Shown here piece after piece: positions 37,792-44,249 of a stretch of DNA of 44,574 bases. Made by a program: the position numbers and the translations under genes. Origin of the DNA: Owenweeksia sp. (lineage in GTDB: Bacteria > Bacteroidota > Bacteroidia > Flavobacteriales > Schleiferiaceae); assembly GCA_028277105.1 (NCBI GenBank), contig JANQHO010000058.1, positions 1 through 44,574 of the forward strand, read 5' to 3'. Within the stretch, counting starts at the first letter, position 1. Each line of letters starts with the position of its first letter. The notes under the pieces were generated by a model. That model worked only from the letters and a program-made list of their open reading frames with translations, ran no database searches and had not been told where the DNA came from.

Positions 37792-37808
37792 GGGCTGTAT
37801 AACCCTTC
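37790..37808 (+). terminator. weak hairpin after the toxin operon
   Basis: A 5-bp stem AAGGG/CCCTT with an 8-nt loop followed by a T-rich stretch (CCTATTCTTTT). Too short to be sure; it is the only terminator candidate at the convergent junction. Confidence 0.3.
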
Positions 37809-37879
37809 CTATTCTTTTACCTTTAAAACAATGGCATTGTATCGGTTCCTAATCCGACCCTCAATGTAGCTTTTTCTTT

Positions 37880-38383
37880 TCAGGCAAAAGGATTAAACGG
37901 GGGCTTTGTACCAGCCGGATAGCCCCAGGCAACATATTGACGCTTACTGTTGTCGATGTCAAGATGGACGAAGGTCTTAGCTATTCCAATACGTTTAAAC
38001 CCGATCTTCCGGGCTGCTTTAACCAGCTTCAACTGATCGGCTTTGGTCGGTGTTTTTATGTCTGCGGCTTTGCAGGTAGGTATCTTATGGGCCGAATTGT
38101 TCACGCCCCCAACTTTGCTATTCCAATAGGCGCTACGCGCCCCTGAATTTATCCATTTAAAGATGGGTAAGTCCGTTTCCTTTTGAAGCCGTAAAAGCAT
38201 CCAGATAAAGCGCCTATCCATGCACCTGCCGGAGCCAGGTTGGTCAGGGCTGTCAAAAACTGACAGGTCAACCTTTTGTACTTCCTTCTTTCGCTTGTTG
38301 CCAGAAACTACAACACTGACCACAATCGCCAAAGCTGCTACTCCGGCCATTCCGAAAAATATATGCTCCGACTTAACCTTCAC
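37880..38383 (-). CDS. membrane-anchored M15-type peptidase (D-Ala-D-Ala carboxypeptidase/endolysin-like)
   Basis: 167 residues with an N-terminal membrane helix (about 8-27), then an M15 catalytic domain. 'NSGARSAYWNSKVGGVNNSAH' resembles the 'SGYRSxxYNxxVGGxxxSxH' block, followed by 'AADI' and 'FVHLDID', supplying His, Asp and His zinc ligands. There is a two-residue insertion between the first His and the Asp compared with the usual spacing. It is likely a peptidoglycan peptide hydrolase used in entry or lysis. The start is GTG at 38381-38383, overlapping the preceding stop as GTGA. Last gene of the viral-like operon. Confidence 0.82.
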   Translation of the reverse strand: MKVKSEHIFFGMAGVAALAIVVSVVVSGNKRKKEVQKVDLSVFDSPDQPGSGRCMDRRFIWMLLRLQKETDLPIFKWINSGARSAYWNSKVGGVNNSAHKIPTCKAADIKTPTKADQLKLVKAARKIGFKRIGIAKTFVHLDIDNSKRQYVAWGYPAGTKPPFNPFA

Positions 38384-38514
38384 CCTTCCTTACACTTACA
38401 CTTTTTTTGTTGTTTCTTTTCCCTTAATTCCTGAATCCGCATCCCCACTAAAATCATGTTCATAATGAGGAATACGCCTCCCAATATTTTTAGAAGAAGC
38501 GATTTATCGTTCAT
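38380..38514 (-). CDS. 44-residue single-membrane-segment protein
   Basis: MNDKSLLLKILGGVFLIMNM opens a protein whose residues about 6-25 form a membrane helix, followed by a very basic tail (REKKQQKKCKCKEG). The ATG overlaps the stop of the coiled-coil gene upstream (ATGA) and its TGA overlaps the GTG of the peptidase, so all three are translationally coupled. Holin-like or virion membrane protein are both possible; nothing decides between them. Confidence 0.65.
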   Translation of the reverse strand: MNDKSLLLKILGGVFLIMNMILVGMRIQELREKKQQKKCKCKEG

Positions 38515-38858
38515 GCTTTATTACTGATAAGTTCCTCGATCTGATTGCTCAATTCTGCATTGTGTTTTTCCAGGCTGTTAATATGCTTCTCCATCTCACC
38601 GATGCGAAGGCGCTGCTTCTCTATTAGTGATTCAAACTCCTTCGCTTTGCTTTCCAATTCCTTGATGCGTTCTTCCAGCTTCTTGCTCCATTCCATCCAG
38701 TTAGTAACGATCTGGCTATTGGCATGGGCAAAGACATCACCCGTTTCGGCTTTCTTCAGGCGTTTTTCCGTCCTGAACTTCAAAGCCATTTCGATAAACT
38801 TCCAAAAGCCGGCTGCGCTCAGGAAAAGGGTGATAATGTTGACGTAGTTGATTTCCAT
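38511..38858 (-). CDS. membrane-anchored coiled-coil protein
   Basis: 115 residues. A hydrophobic N-terminal segment (about 5-24) is followed by one long heptad-patterned helix (about 50-112, rich in Leu, Ile, Glu and Lys). Not recognised. The arrangement resembles small phage spanin- or holin-partner proteins and virion membrane proteins. Overlaps the next gene by ATGA. Confidence 0.7.
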   Translation of the reverse strand: MEINYVNIITLFLSAAGFWKFIEMALKFRTEKRLKKAETGDVFAHANSQIVTNWMEWSKKLEERIKELESKAKEFESLIEKQRLRIGEMEKHINSLEKHNAELSNQIEELISNKA

Positions 38859-38864
38859 TTCATT

Positions 38865-38938
38865 TCTTGTTATTTGTTATCAGCTATCTATGGTCTTGTG
38901 TCTTATATCTCAATTCTTACATCTTGAGCCTAAGTCGA
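38865..38938. repeat. degenerate 7-bp repeat array A
   Basis: The 71-bp gap before the coiled-coil gene is almost wholly built of imperfect heptamers. On the + strand: TTGTTAT TTGTTAT CAGCTAT, and in another phase GTCTTGT GTCTTAT ATCTCAA TTCTTAC ATCTTGA GCCTAAG. About ten consecutive units keep the 7-bp register. Confidence 0.75.
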
Positions 38939-39181
38939 TTGATACCCCCCTGCATTGTAGTGGCCTCCACATTTGGTCAAAGCAATGCGCTCAACTTCGA
39001 GGGCTACTTGTTTTTCTATGGTACTTTGTAATTCCTCTTTGTCTAAAAAAGACACTACAGGAAAGCCCTCATTTTCTGCTGTTTTCCCGGTCACATAGAT
39101 CTCCCCGGTTTCGGCAAATATGATGGCTTGTTCAGGGTGATAATCCCCAATGTTTTCTTTAAGTATTTTCTTAACGTTCAT
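38930..39181 (-). CDS. small hypothetical protein
   Basis: 83 residues, soluble, no membrane segment, mixed alpha/beta ('HPEQAIIFAETGEIYVTGKT' then a Glu-rich helix). A His/Cys/Gly tail 'CGGHYNAGGYQ' sits at the end. Not recognised. It sits between the short fibre gene and the coiled-coil gene in the viral-like operon, so a fibre accessory or chaperone role is possible but unproven. Confidence 0.6.
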   Translation of the reverse strand: MNVKKILKENIGDYHPEQAIIFAETGEIYVTGKTAENEGFPVVSFLDKEELQSTIEKQVALEVERIALTKCGGHYNAGGYQST

Positions 39182-39239
39182 ACTGTCAATAGGAAAGAAG
39201 GAGAAGGCTTTTCGCCCTCCCTTCTGGTTACTGAATTAC

Positions 39240-39728
39240 TTACCATTCGGCTGTTTCGATCAGCACGATAGGTTTACCATCGAAAGTACCGTCACCGATC
39301 TTTGCGACTTGCGTAGCATTCGATAAAACGGCTTGCTTGCCTGCCAACTGTGTCGAAACAGTTGTAGCGAAATTCTCATCGTTTCCCAATGCCGCAGAAA
39401 TTTCACCAATAGTGTCCAAAACTGCCGGGGCAGAGTTTACCAATGCACTGACCTGGTTACTGATCTCCGAACTGATCTCACTCGAAGTTTTGAACTCAGA
39501 GGGCATTACCGACAGAGCTAACTTGCCATTTGCACCAAGCCCGGCAATACCGTCAGCGGCATTGACCTTCTGCATCACATAAGCTATGGTTAGGGCTTCA
39601 GTTGAAATACCCACAGCCTCTCCACCGTTATCGGCTACATACAGCTCGCCCTTGCTGTCACTTTTTTGGACGAAGTAAATACCATTGGCTTCCAAAGTTT
39701 CTGGAAGCTGGCTAACAAAATTGACCAT
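39240..39728 (-). CDS. phage fibre-like protein (short)
   Basis: 162 residues from the ATG at 39726-39728. The middle 'LVNSAPAVLDTIGEISAALG' followed by 'NDENFATTVSTQLAGKQ' is the widespread phage tail-fibre pattern 'APxxLDTLxELxxALGxDxNFATT'. The N-terminal 'LEANGIYFVQ' through 'GELYVADNGGEAVGIS' resembles a fibre attachment domain. Probably a receptor-binding or fibre-assembly component of the virus-like module. A slightly longer in-frame start at 39770 has no better support. Confidence 0.75.
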   Translation of the reverse strand: MVNFVSQLPETLEANGIYFVQKSDSKGELYVADNGGEAVGISTEALTIAYVMQKVNAADGIAGLGANGKLALSVMPSEFKTSSEISSEISNQVSALVNSAPAVLDTIGEISAALGNDENFATTVSTQLAGKQAVLSNATQVAKIGDGTFDGKPIVLIETAEW

Positions 39729-39847
39729 TGATTTATTGGTTATTTTACTACTGGTTGGCAGTGCCACCAACCTTTAAAATCAACACAAGGCACTTTGCGG
39801 GTCCCGTTTACGGGGCCACCCCGTTCAAAGGGGATATCTACAGGGCT

Positions 39848-41806
39848 TTAGACAACATTCTGAAAGCCGGGTTCGTCATTGTTTCCACCGCCTCCGGGGT
39901 CAGGATCAATGATCTCATCACCTCCACCATTGCCCCCACCGGGGTTGGGGTTTAATATGGGAGTGCCGTTGTCAGGATCAGCCAGGGTGGAACCTGCTGC
40001 TGTGTCTGGCGCAATCAGTTTCTCCACACTAAAGGAATAGCGGGTGAACAAACTTCCACTGAAACCCTGACCTCCCAAGGGATTTTGAGCGGTTATCTTG
40101 ATCGTGGTATTGTTGCTATCCATTGAATTGGTCAGATTGGTGCGGATCATCTGCACATCGGGAGTAAGATCATTGACATTCAACCTGCCCCATCCAACCA
40201 GGGTAGTACCGTCAAAGCGGTGAACCATAATCTCTACTTGGAATTGGCCGTAAGGACTAGGTTCGTTATCGTTAAACAATACCACTTCATTCCCTATGTA
40301 AATCCTTAAGGTTTTATTGGTGGTCAAGGTCGTTCCTCCGTAAGTCTGAGCGATCTCCCCGTTGATGATAATGCGCAAGCCTTCGTTGTTGCTCAACTCT
40401 CCTGCAGGAATGACATAAGAGGGGGTAATTTCCGCCTCTCCCGTACCGGGATTGGAACCTTCATTCACTGTTCCCAAATGATTGAACAGAAAGTGATTGG
40501 TTTCTTTCCAAGTCCTGGAACCAGTAGCATCAGAGGAAAGTACCATTCCGTCAATAGTAGGGTTGCCCAAACCGGGTTCGCCCCCGTCTGAATAGCCTTT
40601 TAGGGTCAATGGTGTCACGAAAACATCACTAGCTGTTCCGGTAGTAACTTCGGCCTGACTTGCTGCCCGGTCATTCAATGCTGTAGCAAGCTTTTTGGAA
40701 GTGACTGCCTTGGCATCATCAACCCCGGCCAGCACATCGCTGTCACTGGCTATCTCGATCAGTCCTTTGAAGGATTCAGAGGCGACTAAATTCCCTAAAA
40801 GTGTATCGAGCTTTGCAGGGGTAATGAACTTGGTATCATCGGTTCCCGTATTTACCTCCGTTTGTGAGGCAATGGAAGCTAAACCCTGATACTGCTCCGA
40901 TGCGGTCAAACCAGCCAAGTGATTGTTTAACTTCAATGGGGTGATGGCTTTGGTGTCGTTCGTTCCAGTATCTACTTCGGTCAGGGTAGCGATCTCGACT
41001 AAACCGCCACTGCCTTCTCCGGCTGACAGGTTGTTCAGGACTGTAGCCAGTTTCAGGGAAGTGATCGCCTTACTATCGTCTACCCCGGCTAAAGCGTCAG
41101 CATGAGAAGCCAGTTCAATCAGACCTGCAAAGGATTCCGAAGCGACCAGGCTGTTAAGCAAGTTCGCCAGCTTAAGGGCCGTCACTATTTTGCTGTCGTC
41201 TGTGCCGGTGTCTACTTCCGTTTGGGTAGCGATCTCCGCCAGACCCTTGAAACTTTCAGAAGCCACCAAACTGTTTAAATGGGTTGCCAGCTTCAAAGGG
41301 GTTATGGCCTTGCTGTTGTCTGTGCCGGTATCGACCTCGGTTTGGTTAGCCAGGCCAATTAACCCCCTGGCCGTATCGGAAGCCGCCAGGGAATTAAGGA
41401 AGGTCAGTAAGAGGTAGGGCGTAATAAAACGCTTATTGTTCACCCCGGCTCTTACCTGCTCGTAGGAGGCGGGATCGGTCGGCACTTCTATTTGGAAGAA
41501 GAGGCCGTTGTAAACGACATCATAGATTTCCAGGGTGTTTAAATCACCTGCTTCCAGGTCTGCGGCCACACCGTCTACCACTTTTTTCAGGGAGACAGCT
41601 CCCAGGCCGTCAACGTTGATGGTCGTAGCCCCGGTATTGGCAGTGTGAAACATTAACTGCATGTCCAGGCCAGCATCATAGACGGTAGCCGGATTTTCCA
41701 AGGTCACAGTGTACTGATTGGCTGCACCCCCGGTTAAGGCAAAGCCGCCCGGACTGTCGTTGATAATAGTTGTTTGAACGTTCAAGTTCGATTGATATCC
41801 ACTCAT
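39848..41806 (-). CDS. phage fibre-like protein with eight 40-residue repeats
   Basis: 652 residues. The N-terminal domain (1-110, 'QYTVTLENPATVYDAGLDMQ', 'TINVDGLGAVSLKKV') matches the beta-rich attachment module of many phage fibres. It is followed by about eight repeats of roughly 40 residues with consensus 'QTEVDTGTDDSKAITPLKLA' plus 'LLNSLVASESFKGLIEIA', like lambda Stf/T4 short fibre repeats. A beta-rich head (about 405-600) follows, then a Gly/Asn/Asp/Pro-rich tail. It should be a trimeric receptor-binding fibre or spike. After its TAA the same frame stays open for 35 more codons. Confidence 0.85.
   Translation of the reverse strand: MSGYQSNLNVQTTIINDSPGGFALTGGAANQYTVTLENPATVYDAGLDMQLMFHTANTGATTINVDGLGAVSLKKVVDGVAADLEAGDLNTLEIYDVVYNGLFFQIEVPTDPASYEQVRAGVNNKRFITPYLLLTFLNSLAASDTARGLIGLANQTEVDTGTDNSKAITPLKLATHLNSLVASESFKGLAEIATQTEVDTGTDDSKIVTALKLANLLNSLVASESFAGLIELASHADALAGVDDSKAITSLKLATVLNNLSAGEGSGGLVEIATLTEVDTGTNDTKAITPLKLNNHLAGLTASEQYQGLASIASQTEVNTGTDDTKFITPAKLDTLLGNLVASESFKGLIEIASDSDVLAGVDDAKAVTSKKLATALNDRAASQAEVTTGTASDVFVTPLTLKGYSDGGEPGLGNPTIDGMVLSSDATGSRTWKETNHFLFNHLGTVNEGSNPGTGEAEITPSYVIPAGELSNNEGLRIIINGEIAQTYGGTTLTTNKTLRIYIGNEVVLFNDNEPSPYGQFQVEIMVHRFDGTTLVGWGRLNVNDLTPDVQMIRTNLTNSMDSNNTTIKITAQNPLGGQGFSGSLFTRYSFSVEKLIAPDTAAGSTLADPDNGTPILNPNPGGGNGGGDEIIDPDPGGGGNNDEPGFQNVV
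40580..41464 (-). repeat. 120-bp (40-codon) fibre repeats, about eight units
   Basis: Units 'Q-T-E-V-D-T-G-T-D-D-S-K-A-I-T-P-L-K-L' recur every 39-40 residues. Units with 'DALAGVDDSKAITSLKL' alternate with 'TEVDTGTDDTK' types, suggesting a three-unit higher-order duplication. The outer units are shorter and more diverged. Confidence 0.85.
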
Positions 41807-41814
41807 TTTTTGAA

Positions 41815-41842
41815 GTATTAGTAGTTAGTATTCAGGTATTAG
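41815..41842. repeat. degenerate 7-bp repeat array B
   Basis: Four contiguous heptamers GTATTAG TAGTTAG TATTCAG GTATTAG, starting 9 bp upstream of the fibre start codon. Confidence 0.65.
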
Positions 41843-41998
41843 AAATTGAAAATCAGCCCCTTACAGATCAAAAAAGAGCAAGCCCCGGCCAGGCCCACCT
41901 TTGGTGAACTGGTGCTATGGGGTTATGTCTTTCGGGTAGCTGTTGGCAGGTATTTCTGCCGGACTGTTTTGTAGTTACTTAATGGAGTAGTTAGGTAG
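41843..41998. other. spacer between fibre gene and small membrane-protein gene
   Basis: The 247-bp gap 41807-42053 is the longest in the viral-like module. Apart from heptamer arrays at both ends I see no open frame with a start, no clear -7 box for the fibre gene and no strong hairpin. It may hold an unrecognised promoter. Confidence 0.4.
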
Positions 41999-42057
41999 GT
42001 CTTAAACCTTACGTCTCCTGAGTCTTAAATCTTGAGTCTAAAGTCTATTCAGTCTAG
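41999..42057. repeat. degenerate 7-bp repeat array C
   Basis: TCTT/TCTA cores recur at 42000, 42007, 42014, then 42023, 42030, 42037, 42044 and 42053: seven-base steps with two 9-base slips. It runs into the stop codon of the 60-residue gene. Confidence 0.7.
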
Positions 42058-42236
42058 CTTCTCCAATTAGCCAGGGCGCGGATGGCAAAAAAGGCTATGC
42101 TGCTCACGACCACTGTTCCGATCAGATAAAGGGCCAGATCGGTCAAGGTCTTTTGTGTCAGCGTTACTGTGACCTCTGTCTTAAAGCCACCTTCTTCATC
42201 GACCAGTGCATCGAGATACTTTAAAGCCTTGCTCAC
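42054..42236 (-). CDS. 60-residue membrane protein
   Basis: A GTG start at 42234-42236 overlaps the stop of the upstream gene as GTGA. Residues about 1-25 are polar (KYLDALVDEEGGF), 'TEVTVTLTQKTLTD' follows, then one membrane helix (about 34-55, LALYLIGTVVVSSIAFFAIRA). Unlike its neighbours its membrane segment is C-terminal. Not recognised; a virion membrane protein or holin are possible. Confidence 0.65.
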   Translation of the reverse strand: MSKALKYLDALVDEEGGFKTEVTVTLTQKTLTDLALYLIGTVVVSSIAFFAIRALANWRS

Positions 42237-42763
42237 CGCATCAACCGTTGCTCAAAGACCGGTTTCGCCATGCGCATTCTTTTGTAAGTCTTTTCGTCAA
42301 TCTCGTCCTTTTTCAAAAAGCGTTTGACTTGGCCTTGAGTAGTATTATCAAACTCATCCGTTATCAGTCCCGTCCAACCGTAGTTTCGGGTAAGCCAGAC
42401 ATTCAGCCTTTCCACTCTTGGCCCCTTACTGCCCAATCGCAAAGGGAACTCGTCCCCGATAGGGGGCGGAGGGGTCTCCTTTTCCACTTTTGGCGGAGCC
42501 GGTCGAACAACTTTCATCACGGCTTTTTTAGGGGGCGGTGGTGATGGCTTGACGACCTTTTTCACCTCTGGTTCCGCTACTGCTGGCTTGGAGACTTTCA
42601 TTACTGCTGGTCTCTCTTTTGGCGGGGCTGTTTTATCACGGCTCTGAGGTTCGTCTGCTTTACCCTCTTCCTGATTTTCTGTTTTGGGTTCTTTAAATAG
42701 GAGCCATGACAATAGCCCTATCCCTAAAACACTGCCTGCTATTATGATGATCTTGTTATTCAT
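42233..42763 (-). CDS. membrane-anchored protein with Pro/Lys-rich linker and peptidoglycan-binding-like domain
   Basis: 176 residues: an N-terminal membrane helix (about 4-22), then a long linker of Pro, Lys, Val and Glu (about 25-100, TonB-like composition with 'VMKV' repeats). The C-terminal domain 'LRLGSKGPRVERLNVWLTRN' and 'EFDNTTQGQVKRFLKKDEI' follows the PG_binding_1 pattern. The linker could span the periplasm so that the domain reaches the cell wall. It is a paralogue in design of the next gene upstream. Confidence 0.72.
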   Translation of the reverse strand: MNNKIIIIAGSVLGIGLLSWLLFKEPKTENQEEGKADEPQSRDKTAPPKERPAVMKVSKPAVAEPEVKKVVKPSPPPPKKAVMKVVRPAPPKVEKETPPPPIGDEFPLRLGSKGPRVERLNVWLTRNYGWTGLITDEFDNTTQGQVKRFLKKDEIDEKTYKRMRMAKPVFEQRLMR

Positions 42764-42775
42764 GTCTGTTTGGAA

Positions 42776-43219
42776 TTAAGAGTTAAGGGTTTGTTTCATG
42801 CCTTTTATATCAGTTTGGCTAAAGGAGTCTCTGCGGAGTTTGCTCAGAGCCGCTTGTTGGGTTTTGGAACCGAATTTTCCGTCTACCCCGTCACGGTTGG
42901 GGCCTGAACTTCCCAGGTCGGTTTTGAGCCTTTTGAGATAGCGTTGCAAAACCATCACATCAGGGTGGCAAGTCCCAAATTCTAGCGGGTAGCTTCTGCT
43001 GGTACAGCGAAAGGGCTTGGTGCTGCCTGGCCTGTGATGGATCGAAGAAGAAGCCGTTGAACTGCCACTGCTTGAGACGGTTGCAAAGAGGCCATCACCT
43101 TCCTCTCTTGTGTCTTGTGTCTTACGTCTTTTCACATACCAGACCACGAAGACTACGGCTCCAATCACAAGTGCGCTGCCGCCTATGATAAAGATTCTAT
43201 TGTTTCCTTGCTTACTCAT
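42776..43219 (-). CDS. membrane-anchored peptidoglycan-binding-like protein
   Basis: 147 residues: an N-terminal membrane helix (about 9-29), a Ser-rich linker, then 'HPDVMVLQRYLKRL' and 'GVDGKFGSKTQQAALSKL', the PG_binding_1 signature in which D-G-x-F-G-x-x-T is diagnostic. Part of the juxtamembrane region (K-T-Q-D-T-R-E) is encoded by a 7-bp repeat array. The ATG overlaps the upstream stop. Confidence 0.75.
   Translation of the reverse strand: MSKQGNNRIFIIGGSALVIGAVVFVVWYVKRRKTQDTREEGDGLFATVSSSGSSTASSSIHHRPGSTKPFRCTSRSYPLEFGTCHPDVMVLQRYLKRLKTDLGSSGPNRDGVDGKFGSKTQQAALSKLRRDSFSQTDIKGMKQTLNS
43106..43130. repeat. degenerate 7-bp repeat array D, inside a coding region
   Basis: TCTT cores at 43106, 43113, 43120 and 43127, exactly 7 bp apart, within the gene for the 147-residue peptidoglycan-binding-like protein. 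Confidence 0.7.
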
Positions 43220-43746
43220 GCTTTGCTGTATTTATCGAGTTTCATAATCGGTTGAAGCACGTACTTCTTCATTTCGCGTTCACTCAGGAAGCTTTCCAAG
43301 AAAGGTTTAAGAGGGCGTTGGTAGCGTTTGTAAAAAGCGTTGGCGAGGTTGCTTACATGGACTTTATCCTTAAGGCTTCGGGCAAAGACGTTCTCAACGG
43401 CCTGTTCATCATCATTGGAAATAATCCATTTCCCTTTGGCTTTATAGATTTGTTGGGCCAGTCCGTCAGCATAATCGTCCTTCAGTTTGCTGATGCCTAC
43501 CGGGGCAACCCACTTCTTCACCTGGGCCATAAAATTCAGGTCGAAAGGATTTGACCAATTGGGTTCAGTTATGGTAGTAGCGGTAGGTCTGTTGGCTTCC
43601 GAATCTCCGGCACTGTCACTTTCACCTTCAGATAATAGATCGCCTGAAGGGTCTTTCCTATTCTTGTAAAACTTCCATAAAACCACCGTACCGGTGACGA
43701 CAAGTACTCCAACAATTAGCCAGTCTGTTGTTTTGGTTATTTTCAT
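43216..43746 (-). CDS. membrane-anchored helical protein, paralogue of the next upstream gene
   Basis: 176 residues: membrane helix (about 8-26), acidic/Ser linker, then a helical domain. Its end 'DDEQAVENVFARSLKDKVHV' plus 'ANAFYKRYQRPLKPFLESFL' aligns with 'DDEDRIYGVFRSLDDKVQV' plus 'AQAYYRKYHVNLIDKLEDKL' of the neighbour. The spacing D-E-x-x-(I/V)-x-x-V-F ... Y-x-x-x-Y-x-x-x-L recalls an annexin repeat, though the similarity is only by eye. Start overlaps the upstream stop (ATGA). Confidence 0.7.
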   Translation of the reverse strand: MKITKTTDWLIVGVLVVTGTVVLWKFYKNRKDPSGDLLSEGESDSAGDSEANRPTATTITEPNWSNPFDLNFMAQVKKWVAPVGISKLKDDYADGLAQQIYKAKGKWIISNDDEQAVENVFARSLKDKVHVSNLANAFYKRYQRPLKPFLESFLSEREMKKYVLQPIMKLDKYSKA

Positions 43747-44249
43747 TGTTTTCTGGTATAAGGATTGAGGTTTTTGACAATTTCCAATATGATGTTGATC
43801 TCTTCTTCGGTCAGCTTGTCTTCGAGTTTGTCGATCAGGTTGACGTGGTATTTACGGTAATAGGCTTGTGCCACCTGTGACACCTGCACCTTGTCGTCCA
43901 GGGAGCGAAAAACCCCGTAAATACGGTCTTCATCGTCTCCGCCCCTCAACCAATGAGCAAAAGAGCTATGGATGCTTTGCGCTTTTTTAAGGGCTTCATC
44001 AGAACTCAGTATGGCCACTTGACCGCTCACCTTTCTGAGTACCCGGTCTTTGTAATCCAGGTCAAAGGCTGCCTCGGCTGACAAGCCGTAAATCCCAGGG
44101 TTGAACTTTTTACGCAGCTCCTTTAAAAGAGCAGCAGCCAAACGGTCTTGATGGCGACCTTTATAGCTGGCATAAGTCGTATAAGCGGCTCCCATAGCTG
44201 CCAGGCTGCCTATGACTACAAGGGTATTTCTGTTAAATCTCAGTCTCAT
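43743..44249 (-). CDS. membrane-anchored helical protein (annexin-repeat-like pattern)
   Basis: 168 residues: N-terminal membrane helix (about 8-26), then a soluble helical domain of about 140 residues. It is paralogous to the downstream gene over the last 55 residues ('GGDDEDRIYGVFRSLDDKVQV' through 'LTEEEINIILEIVKNLN'). The first half ('AALLKELRKKFNPGIYGLSAE') has no match I can name. Function unknown; a structural or membrane-contacting virion protein fits the context. Overlaps both neighbours by 4 bp. Confidence 0.7.
   Translation of the reverse strand: MRLRFNRNTLVVIGSLAAMGAAYTTYASYKGRHQDRLAAALLKELRKKFNPGIYGLSAEAAFDLDYKDRVLRKVSGQVAILSSDEALKKAQSIHSSFAHWLRGGDDEDRIYGVFRSLDDKVQVSQVAQAYYRKYHVNLIDKLEDKLTEEEINIILEIVKNLNPYTRKQ

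Noticed and set aside
39182..39239. G/A-rich imperfect hairpin after the short fibre gene considered as a terminator
   Set aside because: Stem contains several mismatches and there is no T run on the minus strand strong enough to support the call.
39728..39955. Plus-strand open frame across the fibre gene junction
   Set aside because: Antisense to the end of the fibre gene and its in-frame extension; no start context and no recognisable product.
40580..41464. 120-bp repeats considered as a mobile or CRISPR-like repeat
   Set aside because: They are in frame and encode the well-known phage-fibre repeat, so protein structure explains them.
38865..42057. Heptamer arrays considered as a CRISPR array
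   Set aside because: Repeat unit is only 7 bp, contiguous, without spacers, and no cas genes are present.
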